Below are positions 17,150 through 25,778 of a DNA stretch of 51,564 nt, one piece after another. Made by a program: the position numbers and the translations under genes. The stretch spans positions 1 to 51,564 of the forward strand of contig CAYFJC010000002.1 in assembly GCA_964343355.1 (NCBI GenBank), written 5' to 3'. A model generated the notes under the pieces. That model made no database searches. It had not been told where the DNA came from and was given only the letters and a program-made list of their open reading frames with translations. Source of the DNA: MED-G78 sp964343355 (lineage in GTDB: Bacteria; Pseudomonadota; Gammaproteobacteria; Magnimaribacterales; D2472). The first letter of the stretch is position 1, and each line of letters opens with the position of its first letter.

Positions 17150-17752
17150 ATGAGTGATACAAGAGATAAAAATATAGAATTTAATGTTTCATCTGTTGCT
17201 GAATTTACCCAAGAGTATTTTCAGGCCATGAGCGATGCTCAAAAGGAAATAGATTTATCAGACCTCCCTGAGATAATTAAAGTCATTCAAGACACAATAG
17301 ATTCTGGTTCAACTGTCTACTCGATGGGTAATGGCGGCTCCAGTGCTATTGCAGATCACCTCGTATGTGATTTTACAAAAGGGTGTTTTACCGATCATTC
17401 AAAGCTTAAATCATTTTCTTTAAATTCTAATACTCCATTATTTACAGCCATATCTAATGATCTGTCATATAAAGAATCTTTCTCAAAGCAGTTGGAATAT
17501 TATCTAGATGATAGTGATGTTATTCTACTCATTTCCTCATCAGGTAATAGCGATAATATAGTCAATGCGATTGATTACGCTAATCAAAGAGGTATTAAGA
17601 GTATTACATTAACTGGCTTTGATGGTGGTGATGCTAAGATTAAATCAAGTTTAAACATTCATGTTTCCATTGATAATTATGGAATCATTGAAGATATTCA
17701 TCAGTCTTTAGTGCATGTGATAGCTCAATTTGTGTATTTAAAAAATAAATAA
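17150..17752 (+). CDS. SIS-domain sugar-phosphate isomerase (phosphoheptose isomerase-like)
   Basis: This 200-residue protein is a SIS-domain isomerase. SMGNGGSSAIADHL (58-71) and LISSSGNSDNI (127-137) form the sugar-phosphate site, and EDIHQSLVHVIAQF (181-194) carries the histidine used by GmhA. In GmhA, HFAEELTG supplies a catalytic glutamate; here the matching stretch is LVCDFTKG with Asp74. It could make heptose precursors for lipopolysaccharide, but no other heptose gene is nearby, so I leave out a symbol. NagZ follows by 12 bases, suggesting a cell-envelope theme. Confidence 0.78.
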   Translation: MSDTRDKNIEFNVSSVAEFTQEYFQAMSDAQKEIDLSDLPEIIKVIQDTIDSGSTVYSMGNGGSSAIADHLVCDFTKGCFTDHSKLKSFSLNSNTPLFTAISNDLSYKESFSKQLEYYLDDSDVILLISSSGNSDNIVNAIDYANQRGIKSITLTGFDGGDAKIKSSLNIHVSIDNYGIIEDIHQSLVHVIAQFVYLKNK

Positions 17753-17764
17753 ATTTAATTAAAA

Positions 17765-18790
17765 ATGTCAGTTCAAGAATATGGTCGACTCATGGTAGAT
17801 ATCGAAGGCATATCTCTATCTGATGATGATATTTCTTTAATTAAAAACCCTCATGTAGGCGGGCTAATTCTTTTTGAAAGAAATTTTCAATCTCGTCAAC
17901 AATTAAACTCCTTATGCACATCTATTAAAAATATCAAAGATGAAATATTAATAGCTGTCGATCATGAGGGTGGACGAGTGCAGCGCTTTAAAGATGATTT
18001 CACTCATATACCTTCTATGCAATCTTTAGGCGATTTTGCAAAAAAAAATCCTATTGATGGAATTAATCTAGCAAAAGATATTGGCTGGTTACTTTCCTCA
18101 GAATTAATTTCTTCTGGAATAGATATTAGCTTTACCCCTGTTTTAGATATAGACAGAGATAGAAGTACTATTATTGGTAATAGGTCCTTTGGTGATGACC
18201 CTCAACTTGTAATAGATGTAGCAGAGGCCTTAATTGAAGGTATGAATGATGCGGGTATGGCTGCAACAGGAAAACATTTCCCAGGACATGGTGGCGTAGC
18301 CGAGGATAGTCACATAGAAGCCCCTATAGACAATAGAGCATTAGAAGAATTATTTGAACATGATTTAAAGCCATATATTGTTTTACAAGATTTGCTTGGT
18401 GGAATCATGTCAGCACATTTAACTTTTCCAAATATTGATTCTGATTCTGTGGGTTTCTCATTTTTTTGGCTTACAACTATTCTTCGACAACAATTAGGGT
18501 TTAATGGTGTTATTTTTAGTGATGATTTATCTATGAAGGGTGCTGACATAGCTGGTAACTATTCTGATAAAGCAAGAATGGCCTTAGAAGCTGGTTGCGA
18601 TATGATACTAGTTTGCAATAATAGAGCAGGATCAAAAGAAGTAATAAAGTACTTAACAGAGAATAAAATTTCTAAAACTTCTAAAATAACTACTATGTTA
18701 AAAAATAATGAAATAGAATGGGATGAATTTAAGAATCACCCAAGAAGATTAAACACTATAGCTATGATAAATAACATGCGATTAATATAA
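17765..18790 (+). CDS. nagZ: Beta-N-acetylhexosaminidase NagZ
   Basis: This 341-residue cytoplasmic GH3 enzyme removes N-acetylglucosamine from anhydro-muropeptides in peptidoglycan recycling. Signatures include AVDHEGGRVQR (65-75), GKHFPGHG (169-176), where the histidine of the flexible loop lies, and FSDDLSMKGA (251-260) with the probable nucleophile Asp253. The length matches the family. It has no signal peptide, as expected. The stop codon overlaps the next ATG by one base (TAATG), so the sterol-desaturase-like gene is translationally coupled. Confidence 0.95.
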   Translation: MSVQEYGRLMVDIEGISLSDDDISLIKNPHVGGLILFERNFQSRQQLNSLCTSIKNIKDEILIAVDHEGGRVQRFKDDFTHIPSMQSLGDFAKKNPIDGINLAKDIGWLLSSELISSGIDISFTPVLDIDRDRSTIIGNRSFGDDPQLVIDVAEALIEGMNDAGMAATGKHFPGHGGVAEDSHIEAPIDNRALEELFEHDLKPYIVLQDLLGGIMSAHLTFPNIDSDSVGFSFFWLTTILRQQLGFNGVIFSDDLSMKGADIAGNYSDKARMALEAGCDMILVCNNRAGSKEVIKYLTENKISKTSKITTMLKNNEIEWDEFKNHPRRLNTIAMINNMRLI

Positions 18791-20025
18791 TGGATTACGT
18801 CCCTCTAGCAGTTCCATTTTTTCTTTTAGCTATAGCGCTAGAATTTATATATGGTTGGGTTAAGAACAAAAATACATATCGTTTAAATGATACTGTGAGC
18901 AGTCTTTTTATGGGATCTCTAAGTACCGCCTCTAAATTAGTTCTTATCGGTGTCGGCGGTGCAGTTTTTTATTCTATTGAAACCTATTATGCGCTTTGGA
19001 GAATGGATGATAGTCTGGCAATTACTTGGATTTTTGCTTTTGTAGCATACGATCTTTGTTATTACTGTTTTCACAGAATTGGCCATGAACGTCAGATATT
19101 TTGGGCTTCTCATGTTGCACATCATCAAAGTGAAGAATACAACTTATCAACCGCATTAAGACAAACCAGCAGCAGTTTTTTATTAAATTGGATATTTTAC
19201 GTCCCTTTATTCCTTATAGGCGTTCCTGCAAAAGTTTTTGTAACCGTTGCCTCTGTAAATCTTATTTATCAATTTTGGGTTCATAGCCAACATATTCCAA
19301 AGCTTGGCTGGTACGAACTCTTTTTTGTTTCACCTTCAAACCATAGAGTTCATCACGCAACTAATGATCTTTACATAGATAAAAATTATGGAGGAGTCTT
19401 TATTATCTGGGATAGGATGTTTGGAACTTTTCAAGAAGAGCAAGAAGATGACCCATGTGTCTATGGAATAAGAGGACCCATTAGATCCTTTAATCCACTT
19501 TGGGCAAATGCTCATATCTATCTTGGAATCATTAAAGATTTTCTTCGTGCAGAAAAATTAAAAGATAAATTTCATGTTTTGGTAGCTAGAACTGGTTGGC
19601 AGCCTAAAGATGTTGCTAAAAAATATCCACGTGAGAAATATGATTATGCAACTTATATCAAATTTGACCCAGTGGTTAGCAAGCTAATAAGTCTATATGG
19701 GTTTATTCAATTAATAGTATTAGCCATAGTTGGACCTCTTATTATTGAATACGGCTCTTCAAATTACATATTGGGAGTTATATATGTTGGAATGCTTGTT
19801 TTTACTATGGTTTCAACCTCAAGATGGCTAGAAGGCAGGCCTGCAATGTATATGGAAGCTACAAGACTTTTAGTTTTTACGGTAATAGGAGTAATGGGAT
19901 TACAGTATTCAAGCAGTAGCGAAGCAGCGATATTTTTATTAATTTATATTTTTATAAATATATTAGCTCTTCCTTTATTAGGCAAAGTATCCAATAGCCA
20001 GAATAGCGAACTACAGCATGGGTGA
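18790..20025 (+). CDS. Sterol desaturase / fatty acid hydroxylase family membrane protein
   Basis: This 411-residue integral membrane protein carries the diiron histidine boxes of the fatty acid hydroxylase superfamily: HRIGH (95-99), HVAHH (108-112) and HRVHH (185-189), plus His165 and His168 in VHSQH. Family members hydroxylate or desaturate sterols, fatty acids, carotenoids or ether lipids; the fold resembles alkylglycerol monooxygenase-type proteins. Several helices at the N terminus and four after residue 280 complete it. The gene overlaps nagZ by 1 base and the TetR gene by 8, so it may belong with the lipid genes downstream. Confidence 0.88.
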   Translation: MDYVPLAVPFFLLAIALEFIYGWVKNKNTYRLNDTVSSLFMGSLSTASKLVLIGVGGAVFYSIETYYALWRMDDSLAITWIFAFVAYDLCYYCFHRIGHERQIFWASHVAHHQSEEYNLSTALRQTSSSFLLNWIFYVPLFLIGVPAKVFVTVASVNLIYQFWVHSQHIPKLGWYELFFVSPSNHRVHHATNDLYIDKNYGGVFIIWDRMFGTFQEEQEDDPCVYGIRGPIRSFNPLWANAHIYLGIIKDFLRAEKLKDKFHVLVARTGWQPKDVAKKYPREKYDYATYIKFDPVVSKLISLYGFIQLIVLAIVGPLIIEYGSSNYILGVIYVGMLVFTMVSTSRWLEGRPAMYMEATRLLVFTVIGVMGLQYSSSSEAAIFLLIYIFINILALPLLGKVSNSQNSELQHG

Positions 20026-20602
20026 TTCCAAAGATCCTAATAAAAAAGATGGCAGGCTAGAAAGAAGTAAAAAAAGTCGAGATCTAATTATCCAAGCTAT
20101 GCGTGACCTTATTGATGAAGGTATCTTAAGCCCAACTGCCCAACAAGTTGCTGAAACTGCCCAAGTTGGAATTAGAACAGTTTTTCGCCATGCAATTGAT
20201 ATGGAGACACTTTTTAAGCAAATTGGGGAAACTAATGCCAAGCAAGGCAGCGCAATATTTCTACAAGCTGATAAAACAGGATCACTTGAACTAAGAATTA
20301 AAAATTTTCTTAAAATAAGAACAACTGGCTATGCAGAAATGCAGAATTTCATACTAGCTAATGCAGCTGCAAAATGGAAATACAAGTTTCTTGATCAACA
20401 ATATAAAGCTATCATAAAGAAATATAAACAAAATCTACATGAATGGTTTCCAGAGATCGCTAGCTTATCTAAAGAAAAACAAGAAATGATTCATGCCATA
20501 ACTTCCTTTGAATTTTGGTATAGATTGAGAGAGCATCAAAATATGTCAAATAAGAGTGCTAAAGATTTAATGGTAAATCAATTAAGATCATTATTAAAAT
20601 AA
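20018..20602 (+). CDS. TetR family transcriptional regulator
   Basis: This 194-residue protein has an N-terminal helix-turn-helix (about residues 21-65; TAQQVAETAQVGIRTVFRH) and a helical C-terminal ligand domain, the TetR plan. Its N terminus is rich in lysine and arginine (KKDGRLERSKKSR). It overlaps the sterol-desaturase-like gene by 8 bases and is followed after 80 bases by an acyl-CoA synthetase. A long palindrome at 20631-20655 lies in that gap and is the natural candidate operator. By analogy with TetR regulators of lipid genes, the ligand could be an acyl-CoA; that is inference. Confidence 0.85.
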   Translation: MGDSKDPNKKDGRLERSKKSRDLIIQAMRDLIDEGILSPTAQQVAETAQVGIRTVFRHAIDMETLFKQIGETNAKQGSAIFLQADKTGSLELRIKNFLKIRTTGYAEMQNFILANAAAKWKYKFLDQQYKAIIKKYKQNLHEWFPEIASLSKEKQEMIHAITSFEFWYRLREHQNMSNKSAKDLMVNQLRSLLK

Positions 20603-20630
20603 GTTATTTTTTCACGATATAATTAATTTC

Positions 20631-20655
20631 TATATGGCATATGTAATGCCATATA
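20631..20655. promoter_or_regulatory. Candidate TetR operator, 10-bp arms
   Basis: TATATGGCAT (20631-20640) and ATGCCATATA (20646-20655) are exact reverse complements with a 5-base spacer. The site is 28 bases after the TetR stop and 27 before the acyl-CoA synthetase ATG, and overlaps a possible -10 (TATAAT, 20652-20657). There is no T-run, which argues against a terminator. Confidence 0.6.
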
Positions 20656-20682
20656 ATTTTGAATACACTTTAAGGGGACAAT

Positions 20683-22479
20683 ATGAAAGAATTTATTAGA
20701 ATGCTAGGGGAGTTAAAATATATGATTCCTGTTCTTCGATATAAATGGCCTGATTTAGAGAGTAATACCTCTTTAGCTCACACCTTCCAGAATTCAACAA
20801 ATAAATTTGGAGAACGTCCTTTTGTATATTTTGAAGACGAGACTTGGACATATTCTCAGGCTAATAAAGCAGCCAATAGTTTTGCTAGATACCTTTCTCA
20901 AAATGGTGTAAAGCATGGTGACAGAGTTGTTCTGTTTATGGAAAATCGACCTTATTACACAATTTCACTTTTAGCTTTAAATAAATTAGGAGCCATAGGT
21001 GTTTTAATTAATACAAGTTTGACAGGAGATCCATTAATTCATTGTATTAATTCCTCTAATTCTACTAAGTGCATAGTAGGCGCAGAACGAGCTAATCCTT
21101 TACAAGAAGTTTTAGATCAAATTAATATTAAAGAAAAAGATAATTTCTTATGGGTTGAGGATACTGATGAGTATGTCTTACCTGAATGGGCAATAGATGT
21201 AAAAAATACTATAGATTTTACAGATGATGACAATTTAGAGGAAACTAATTTAGTTAAAGCTAAGGATGTTGCTTGTTATATATTCACTTCAGGCACAACA
21301 GGAGTCCCAAAAGCTGCAGTCTTACCTAATGCAAAACTTATAGCAGCTGCTACAAATATAACTCAGGCTGGATATAGAATTAATCATGAAGACTGCATGT
21401 ATAACTGCTTACCTTTATATCATTCAACCGGTTTAATGTTGGGTTTATGCGGCGCTATTCATGTTGGAGCAGCTTCATATATTAAAAGAAAATTTTCTGC
21501 TTCTTCTTTCTGGAAAGATGCGCATAAATACAATACAACAGCATTCGTCTATATTGGAGAGCTATGCAGGTATCTTGATAATCAAGATCCTTCGGAAGCA
21601 GAACTCAATAATCCAATAACTAGCATGGTGGGTAATGGACTGAGGCCTGATGTCTGGGATTCTTTTAAAGAAAGATTTGATGTAGATAGAATTATTGAGA
21701 TTTATGGTGCAAGTGAAGGAAATGCTTTATTTATGAATCTTTTTAATAAAAGTAAGACTATTGGCATGACAAGTGCTGATGTTGCTTTGCTGGAATATGA
21801 TGTGGCAGAAGATAAGATCCTTAAAACTGAAGACGGCTTTTCTAAAAAAACTTCCAATCATGAGCCTGGACTTTTAGTAATTGAGATTGGACCAAATGCA
21901 GTCTTTAATGGCTATACCGATAAAGCAGCTAGTGAAAAGAAAATTTTACGAAATGTTTTCAAGGAAGGAGATGCTTGGTTTAATACTGGTGATTTAATAA
22001 AAACAGTTGATGTTGGATTCGCTTTTGGAAAAGAGCATTATCAATTTGTAGACAGAGTAGGTGATACCTTTAGATGGAGATCAGAGAATGTTTCAACCAA
22101 TGAAGTTGGTGAAATTTTAAATGGTTATGCAGACGTAAATATGTCAAATGTATATGGTGTTGAAGTTCCTGGTTGTGAAGGTCGTGCTGGCATGGCTGCA
22201 TTTAGTCTTGAAGATGCCAAGGATTTTAATTGGACAGCATTCTCCAAACACGTTGAAAATAATCTACCAAAATATGCTCGACCAGTTTTTATCAGAATTA
22301 TTCAAGAAATGGATACCACTGGAACATTTAAGTTAAAAAAGAATGAATTACGAGAAGAGTCATTTAATTTAGATAAGTTTAATGATGTAGTCTATTGTTT
22401 AAAGCCTTCCTCAAGCACCTATGAAGCGCTTGATCAGGACTGGCTGCAAAAAATTAACTCATGTGAAGCAGGTTATTAA
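20683..22479 (+). CDS. FATP/VLACS-type long-chain acyl-CoA synthetase
   Basis: This 598-residue enzyme activates a carboxylic acid to its CoA thioester through an acyl-AMP. The AMP-binding loop FTSGTTGVPK is at residues 201-210, YGASEGN follows, and DRVGDTFRWRSENVSTNEV is the signature of the FATP/very-long-chain branch, which also accepts bulky substrates such as bile acids and sterol side chains. AAGGGG upstream of the ATG is a good ribosome binding site. It heads a run of genes with 1-30 base gaps. The substrate is not known. Confidence 0.92.
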   Translation: MKEFIRMLGELKYMIPVLRYKWPDLESNTSLAHTFQNSTNKFGERPFVYFEDETWTYSQANKAANSFARYLSQNGVKHGDRVVLFMENRPYYTISLLALNKLGAIGVLINTSLTGDPLIHCINSSNSTKCIVGAERANPLQEVLDQINIKEKDNFLWVEDTDEYVLPEWAIDVKNTIDFTDDDNLEETNLVKAKDVACYIFTSGTTGVPKAAVLPNAKLIAAATNITQAGYRINHEDCMYNCLPLYHSTGLMLGLCGAIHVGAASYIKRKFSASSFWKDAHKYNTTAFVYIGELCRYLDNQDPSEAELNNPITSMVGNGLRPDVWDSFKERFDVDRIIEIYGASEGNALFMNLFNKSKTIGMTSADVALLEYDVAEDKILKTEDGFSKKTSNHEPGLLVIEIGPNAVFNGYTDKAASEKKILRNVFKEGDAWFNTGDLIKTVDVGFAFGKEHYQFVDRVGDTFRWRSENVSTNEVGEILNGYADVNMSNVYGVEVPGCEGRAGMAAFSLEDAKDFNWTAFSKHVENNLPKYARPVFIRIIQEMDTTGTFKLKKNELREESFNLDKFNDVVYCLKPSSSTYEALDQDWLQKINSCEAGY

Positions 22480-22505
22480 TAATAAGAATTTAAAAGGAGA
22501 ATCGA

Positions 22506-23672
22506 ATGAATGAAAGAAAATTTGATGTTGTTATCTATGGAGCTACAGGATTTACAGGAAAGCTAGTTGTTGAATATATGCTAAATGAATATGGAAATGA
22601 CAGTGGCATTTCATGGGCTATGGCAGGTAGAAGTCATGAAAAATTAATAGCAGTTCGAGATGATTTAGGTGTTTCAGAAGAAGTCCCTTTATTAATTGTT
22701 GATAGTAATGAAAAGTCTAGTATTGCCGATATGGTTAAACAAACTAAATGCGTTTTAACAACGGTTGGCCCTTATCAACTATATGGAGATGATGTTATTG
22801 GAGAATGTGCATCTCATGGCACTGATTATGTTGATTTGTGTGGAGAGCCCGGTTGGATGCATGAAATGATAGAAGCTCATAGCGAAGCTGCAAAAGCCTC
22901 AGGAGCAAGAATTATTTTTTCATGTGGGTTTGATAGCATTCCATTTGATTTAGGTGTTTTGTTTCTACAAAAAGAAGTGATTAAAAGATTTGGTATCCCT
23001 GCTGCAAATGTTAGAGGCAGAGTAAGAGCAATGAATGGTGAATTTTCTGGAGGAACGGCTGCTTCAATGACAGCGACTATGAGCTCATTAAAAAATAAAC
23101 CTGAACTAATTGCTGTTTTAACCAACCCTTTTGCATTATCTAATGGATTTACTGGACCTCAGCAACCAGCTGATAATAAACCAATCTTTGATGATAAATT
23201 AGAAACTTGGGTAGCTCCATTTTTTATGGCACCTATAAATACAAAAAATATTCATAGATCTAATTCCTTAATGGATCATTTGTATGGAAAAGATTTTTGC
23301 TATAACGAGATGTGGATTCAAGGACCGGGAGAAGAAGGTAAGGCTGCAGCAGATTTTATTTCAAGTATAAATCCTCTAGGAGATGCGCCTAAACCAGGGG
23401 AGGGGCCTTCAAGAGAATCTAGAGAAAATGGAAACTACGATGTTTTATTTTGTGCAGATGTTAATAATGAAAGTGTTCACGTGTCAGTTAAAGGTGATAT
23501 GGATCCAGGCTACGGATCAACGTCTAAAATGATTCTTGAGAGCGCACTTTGTTTAGTGCAAGATTGTTCAGAACTAGGGGGCGGCATATATACGCCAGCA
23601 CCTTCTATGGGAGTTAAATTAATTGACAGACTTCAAGCCAAGGCGGGACTTACCTTTAAAATAGAAGCTTAA
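22506..23672 (+). CDS. Saccharopine dehydrogenase-like trans-acting enoyl reductase family
   Basis: This 388-residue protein starts with a Rossmann fold, VVIYGATGFTGKLVVEY (8-24), and continues with TVGPYQLYGDDVIGECASHGTDYVD, hallmarks of the saccharopine dehydrogenase-like group that includes the mycobacterial trans-acting enoyl reductase and eukaryotic SCCPDH. Members reduce lipid double bonds or have unknown roles. AAGGAG lies 7 bases upstream of the ATG. It overlaps the next gene by one base. An acyl-CoA or lipid reductase role fits its place after an acyl-CoA synthetase. Confidence 0.85.
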   Translation: MNERKFDVVIYGATGFTGKLVVEYMLNEYGNDSGISWAMAGRSHEKLIAVRDDLGVSEEVPLLIVDSNEKSSIADMVKQTKCVLTTVGPYQLYGDDVIGECASHGTDYVDLCGEPGWMHEMIEAHSEAAKASGARIIFSCGFDSIPFDLGVLFLQKEVIKRFGIPAANVRGRVRAMNGEFSGGTAASMTATMSSLKNKPELIAVLTNPFALSNGFTGPQQPADNKPIFDDKLETWVAPFFMAPINTKNIHRSNSLMDHLYGKDFCYNEMWIQGPGEEGKAAADFISSINPLGDAPKPGEGPSRESRENGNYDVLFCADVNNESVHVSVKGDMDPGYGSTSKMILESALCLVQDCSELGGGIYTPAPSMGVKLIDRLQAKAGLTFKIEA

Positions 23673-24094
23673 TGATTAAAGAGAATATTAAGAAATGGCA
23701 TGATCATACGCATGGAAATTTTCCAGGTGGGCTAGATGAGTTACTAGCTGATGATGTTATTTTTTACTCACCTGTTGTTTTTACACCCCAAAAAGGTAAA
23801 GACCTAACGAAGTTATATCTTATGGCTGCTGGAAATACTTTTGGTGGCGATGATGCAAAAGAAGCTGATGGCTTAAAAGAGTCTAGCTTTCACTATACAA
23901 AAGAGGTCCTTACTGGAAACCAGGCAATTCTTGAATTCGAGACCAAAATTGAAGGTAAATACATAAATGGAGTTGATATTATTACTTTTAATGATGAGGG
24001 CAAGATTTCAGAATTTAAAGTAATGATAAGACCATTACAAGCTGTAAATATTATTCATATGCAGATGCAAAGGATGCTAGAAGAATTAGCATAA
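23672..24094 (+). CDS. NTF2-like/SnoaL-fold small protein
   Basis: This 140-residue protein resembles the NTF2/SnoaL fold: a helix-rich start (IKKWHDHTHGNFPGGLDELLADDVIFYSP) followed by strands ending INGVDIITFNDEGKISEFKVMIRP. Such proteins act as isomerases, dehydratases or cyclases on polyketides, steroids and terpenes, or only bind ligand. No catalytic residues can be named with confidence. Start and stop overlap both neighbours by one base (TAATG), so translation is coupled. Confidence 0.75.
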   Translation: MIKENIKKWHDHTHGNFPGGLDELLADDVIFYSPVVFTPQKGKDLTKLYLMAAGNTFGGDDAKEADGLKESSFHYTKEVLTGNQAILEFETKIEGKYINGVDIITFNDEGKISEFKVMIRPLQAVNIIHMQMQRMLEELA

Positions 24095-24444
24095 TGAGTA
24101 AATTTTTAATTTATCATAATCCTAGATGCAGCAAATCTAGACAAGCATTAAAAATTATTCAAGATAATAATTGTGAATACACTATTAAGTTATATTTAGA
24201 AGAGACTTTAACCATTAAAGAGATAGAAGATGTTCTTCTTAAACTAAAAATGGAGCCTAGAGCATTACTTCGTATAGGCGAAGAAGACTATAAATCAAAT
24301 AATTTAAATAATTTAGAACTTTCAGACCAAGATGTCATTAATTTCATGATTAAATTTCCAAAATTAATCGAAAGACCAATTATAATTAAGGGCATTGATG
24401 CAGTTTTAGGAAGACCTCCTGAAAATGTTAATAATTTAATTTAA
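24094..24444 (+). CDS. arsC: ArsC family arsenate reductase (glutaredoxin type)
   Basis: This 116-residue thioredoxin-fold protein carries the ArsC signature IYHNPRCSKSRQAL, with Cys12 as the probable catalytic cysteine, and IERPIIIKG near the C terminus. ArsC reduces arsenate to arsenite using glutathione and glutaredoxin. No arsenite exporter or ArsR is nearby, and the gene is embedded in a lipid-gene run, so an unrelated thiol role (Spx/YffB-like) is also possible. Confidence 0.85.
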   Translation: MSKFLIYHNPRCSKSRQALKIIQDNNCEYTIKLYLEETLTIKEIEDVLLKLKMEPRALLRIGEEDYKSNNLNNLELSDQDVINFMIKFPKLIERPIIIKGIDAVLGRPPENVNNLI

Positions 24445-24459
24445 TCAAAATAATAATTT

Positions 24460-25749
24460 ATGACAATAGGATCTAATTTTAAATTACCTTGCGGTGTTAC
24501 CCTAAAGAATAGGCTTTGCAAAGCTGCCATGACTGAAGGTATTGCTGATTCAAATAATTTTGCAACACAAAGACATATTAATCTTTATAAAAAATGGTCT
24601 TCAGGTGGGGCAGGTATTCTTTTGTCTGGAAATGTTCAAGTTGACAGAAGATATCTCGAGGGCCCAGGAAATGTTGCTATAGAAAAAGATTCTTATCTCA
24701 ATCAAATAGATATGCTTAAAAAATGGGCTGAAGCAGGCACCAAAAATAATACACAATTTTGGATGCAAATAAGCCATGCTGGTAGACAGACACCTGGCGC
24801 AATAAATCCAAATCCTATTTCACCATCCTCAGTCCAGCTAAAAATTCCAGCTGCCAATTACGGTGTTCCAGTTCCTATGACGATTGATGACATAGAGGAT
24901 GTGATCAAAAGATTTATTTTTGTTGCTAAAATTGCAAAAGAATCTGGTTTTACCGGCATTCAATTGCATTCAGCGCATGGTTATTTACTTTCACAATTTC
25001 TTTCACCTGACATTAATTTAAGAGATGATGAGTGGGGTGGCTCAATCGAGAATCGATCCAGGCTGATGCTTCGCATTATTGAAGGGTGTCGTGCTGAATT
25101 AGGCGATGATTTCCCAATAGCTGTTAAATTAAATTCTACTGATTTTCAGAAAGGTGGCTTTAGCGATTTAGATTCAGTGAAAGTTGCAAAATTTTTAAAT
25201 GATGCAGGTGTTGATGTTATAGAGATATCAGGCGGTACTTATGAGCAACCAAGATTATTAGGTTTAGATAATTTAAGCGTCAACAAAGAGCGAAGTGAAG
25301 TTAGAAAGCCAAGCACTATCGCTAGAGAGGCATATTTTTTAAATTATGCAGAAAAAATACAAAAAGCTATAAATACTCCGCTAATGGTAACAGGTGGTTT
25401 TCGAACATCAGCAGGAATGAATGCGGCATTGAATTCTAAGGTATGCGATTTAATTGGAGTAGGAAGACCTTTATGTGCGCAGCCTTTAGTTTTAAATGAT
25501 CTGCTTGCAGGCACAATTCAAGAGCTTCCATCCTTTGAAAAAACACTTCAAATTGGAAGATGGTGGCTATCTCCAACAAGTCCATTTTTGATTATTCAAG
25601 CTCTTAATGCCTTTTCTCAACAAGCTTGGTTTTATATTCAAATCAAGAGAATGGCTGACAACCTTGCTCCAAATTTAAAGCTACCTATCTTCAAAGCATT
25701 TAAAGCAAATAAAAAGCTTGAAAAAGTAATGATAAAGGAATTAATATAG
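24460..25749 (+). CDS. Old-yellow-enzyme-like NADH:flavin oxidoreductase
   Basis: This 429-residue protein is an FMN TIM-barrel of the old yellow enzyme family. MQISHAGRQT (102-111), QLHSAHGYLLSQFLSP (168-183, His170/His173) and DDEWGGSIENRSR are diagnostic; MVTGGFRT and VGRPLC form the phosphate end. Members reduce activated C=C bonds in enones or enoyl-CoA compounds. A roughly 60-residue C-terminal tail contains a hydrophobic stretch (SPFLIIQALNAFSQQAWFYI) that may contact membrane. It lies in the operon-like set with the acyl-CoA synthetase. Confidence 0.9.
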   Translation: MTIGSNFKLPCGVTLKNRLCKAAMTEGIADSNNFATQRHINLYKKWSSGGAGILLSGNVQVDRRYLEGPGNVAIEKDSYLNQIDMLKKWAEAGTKNNTQFWMQISHAGRQTPGAINPNPISPSSVQLKIPAANYGVPVPMTIDDIEDVIKRFIFVAKIAKESGFTGIQLHSAHGYLLSQFLSPDINLRDDEWGGSIENRSRLMLRIIEGCRAELGDDFPIAVKLNSTDFQKGGFSDLDSVKVAKFLNDAGVDVIEISGGTYEQPRLLGLDNLSVNKERSEVRKPSTIAREAYFLNYAEKIQKAINTPLMVTGGFRTSAGMNAALNSKVCDLIGVGRPLCAQPLVLNDLLAGTIQELPSFEKTLQIGRWWLSPTSPFLIIQALNAFSQQAWFYIQIKRMADNLAPNLKLPIFKAFKANKKLEKVMIKELI

Positions 25750-25778
25750 CGATATTCACAGCATTAAAGAGTTAATTT

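Noticed and set aside
17150..17752. Firm naming of the SIS gene as gmhA
   Set aside because: The catalytic glutamate region differs (LVCDFTKG) and no heptose-pathway neighbours are present, so only a family-level call is made.
20631..20655. Palindrome read as an intrinsic terminator of the TetR gene
   Set aside because: The stem is AT-rich and no run of T follows on either strand; an operator fits better.
24094..24444. An arsenic resistance operon around arsC
   Set aside because: No ArsR, ArsB/Acr3 or other arsenic gene is present; the gene sits alone in a lipid/redox set.
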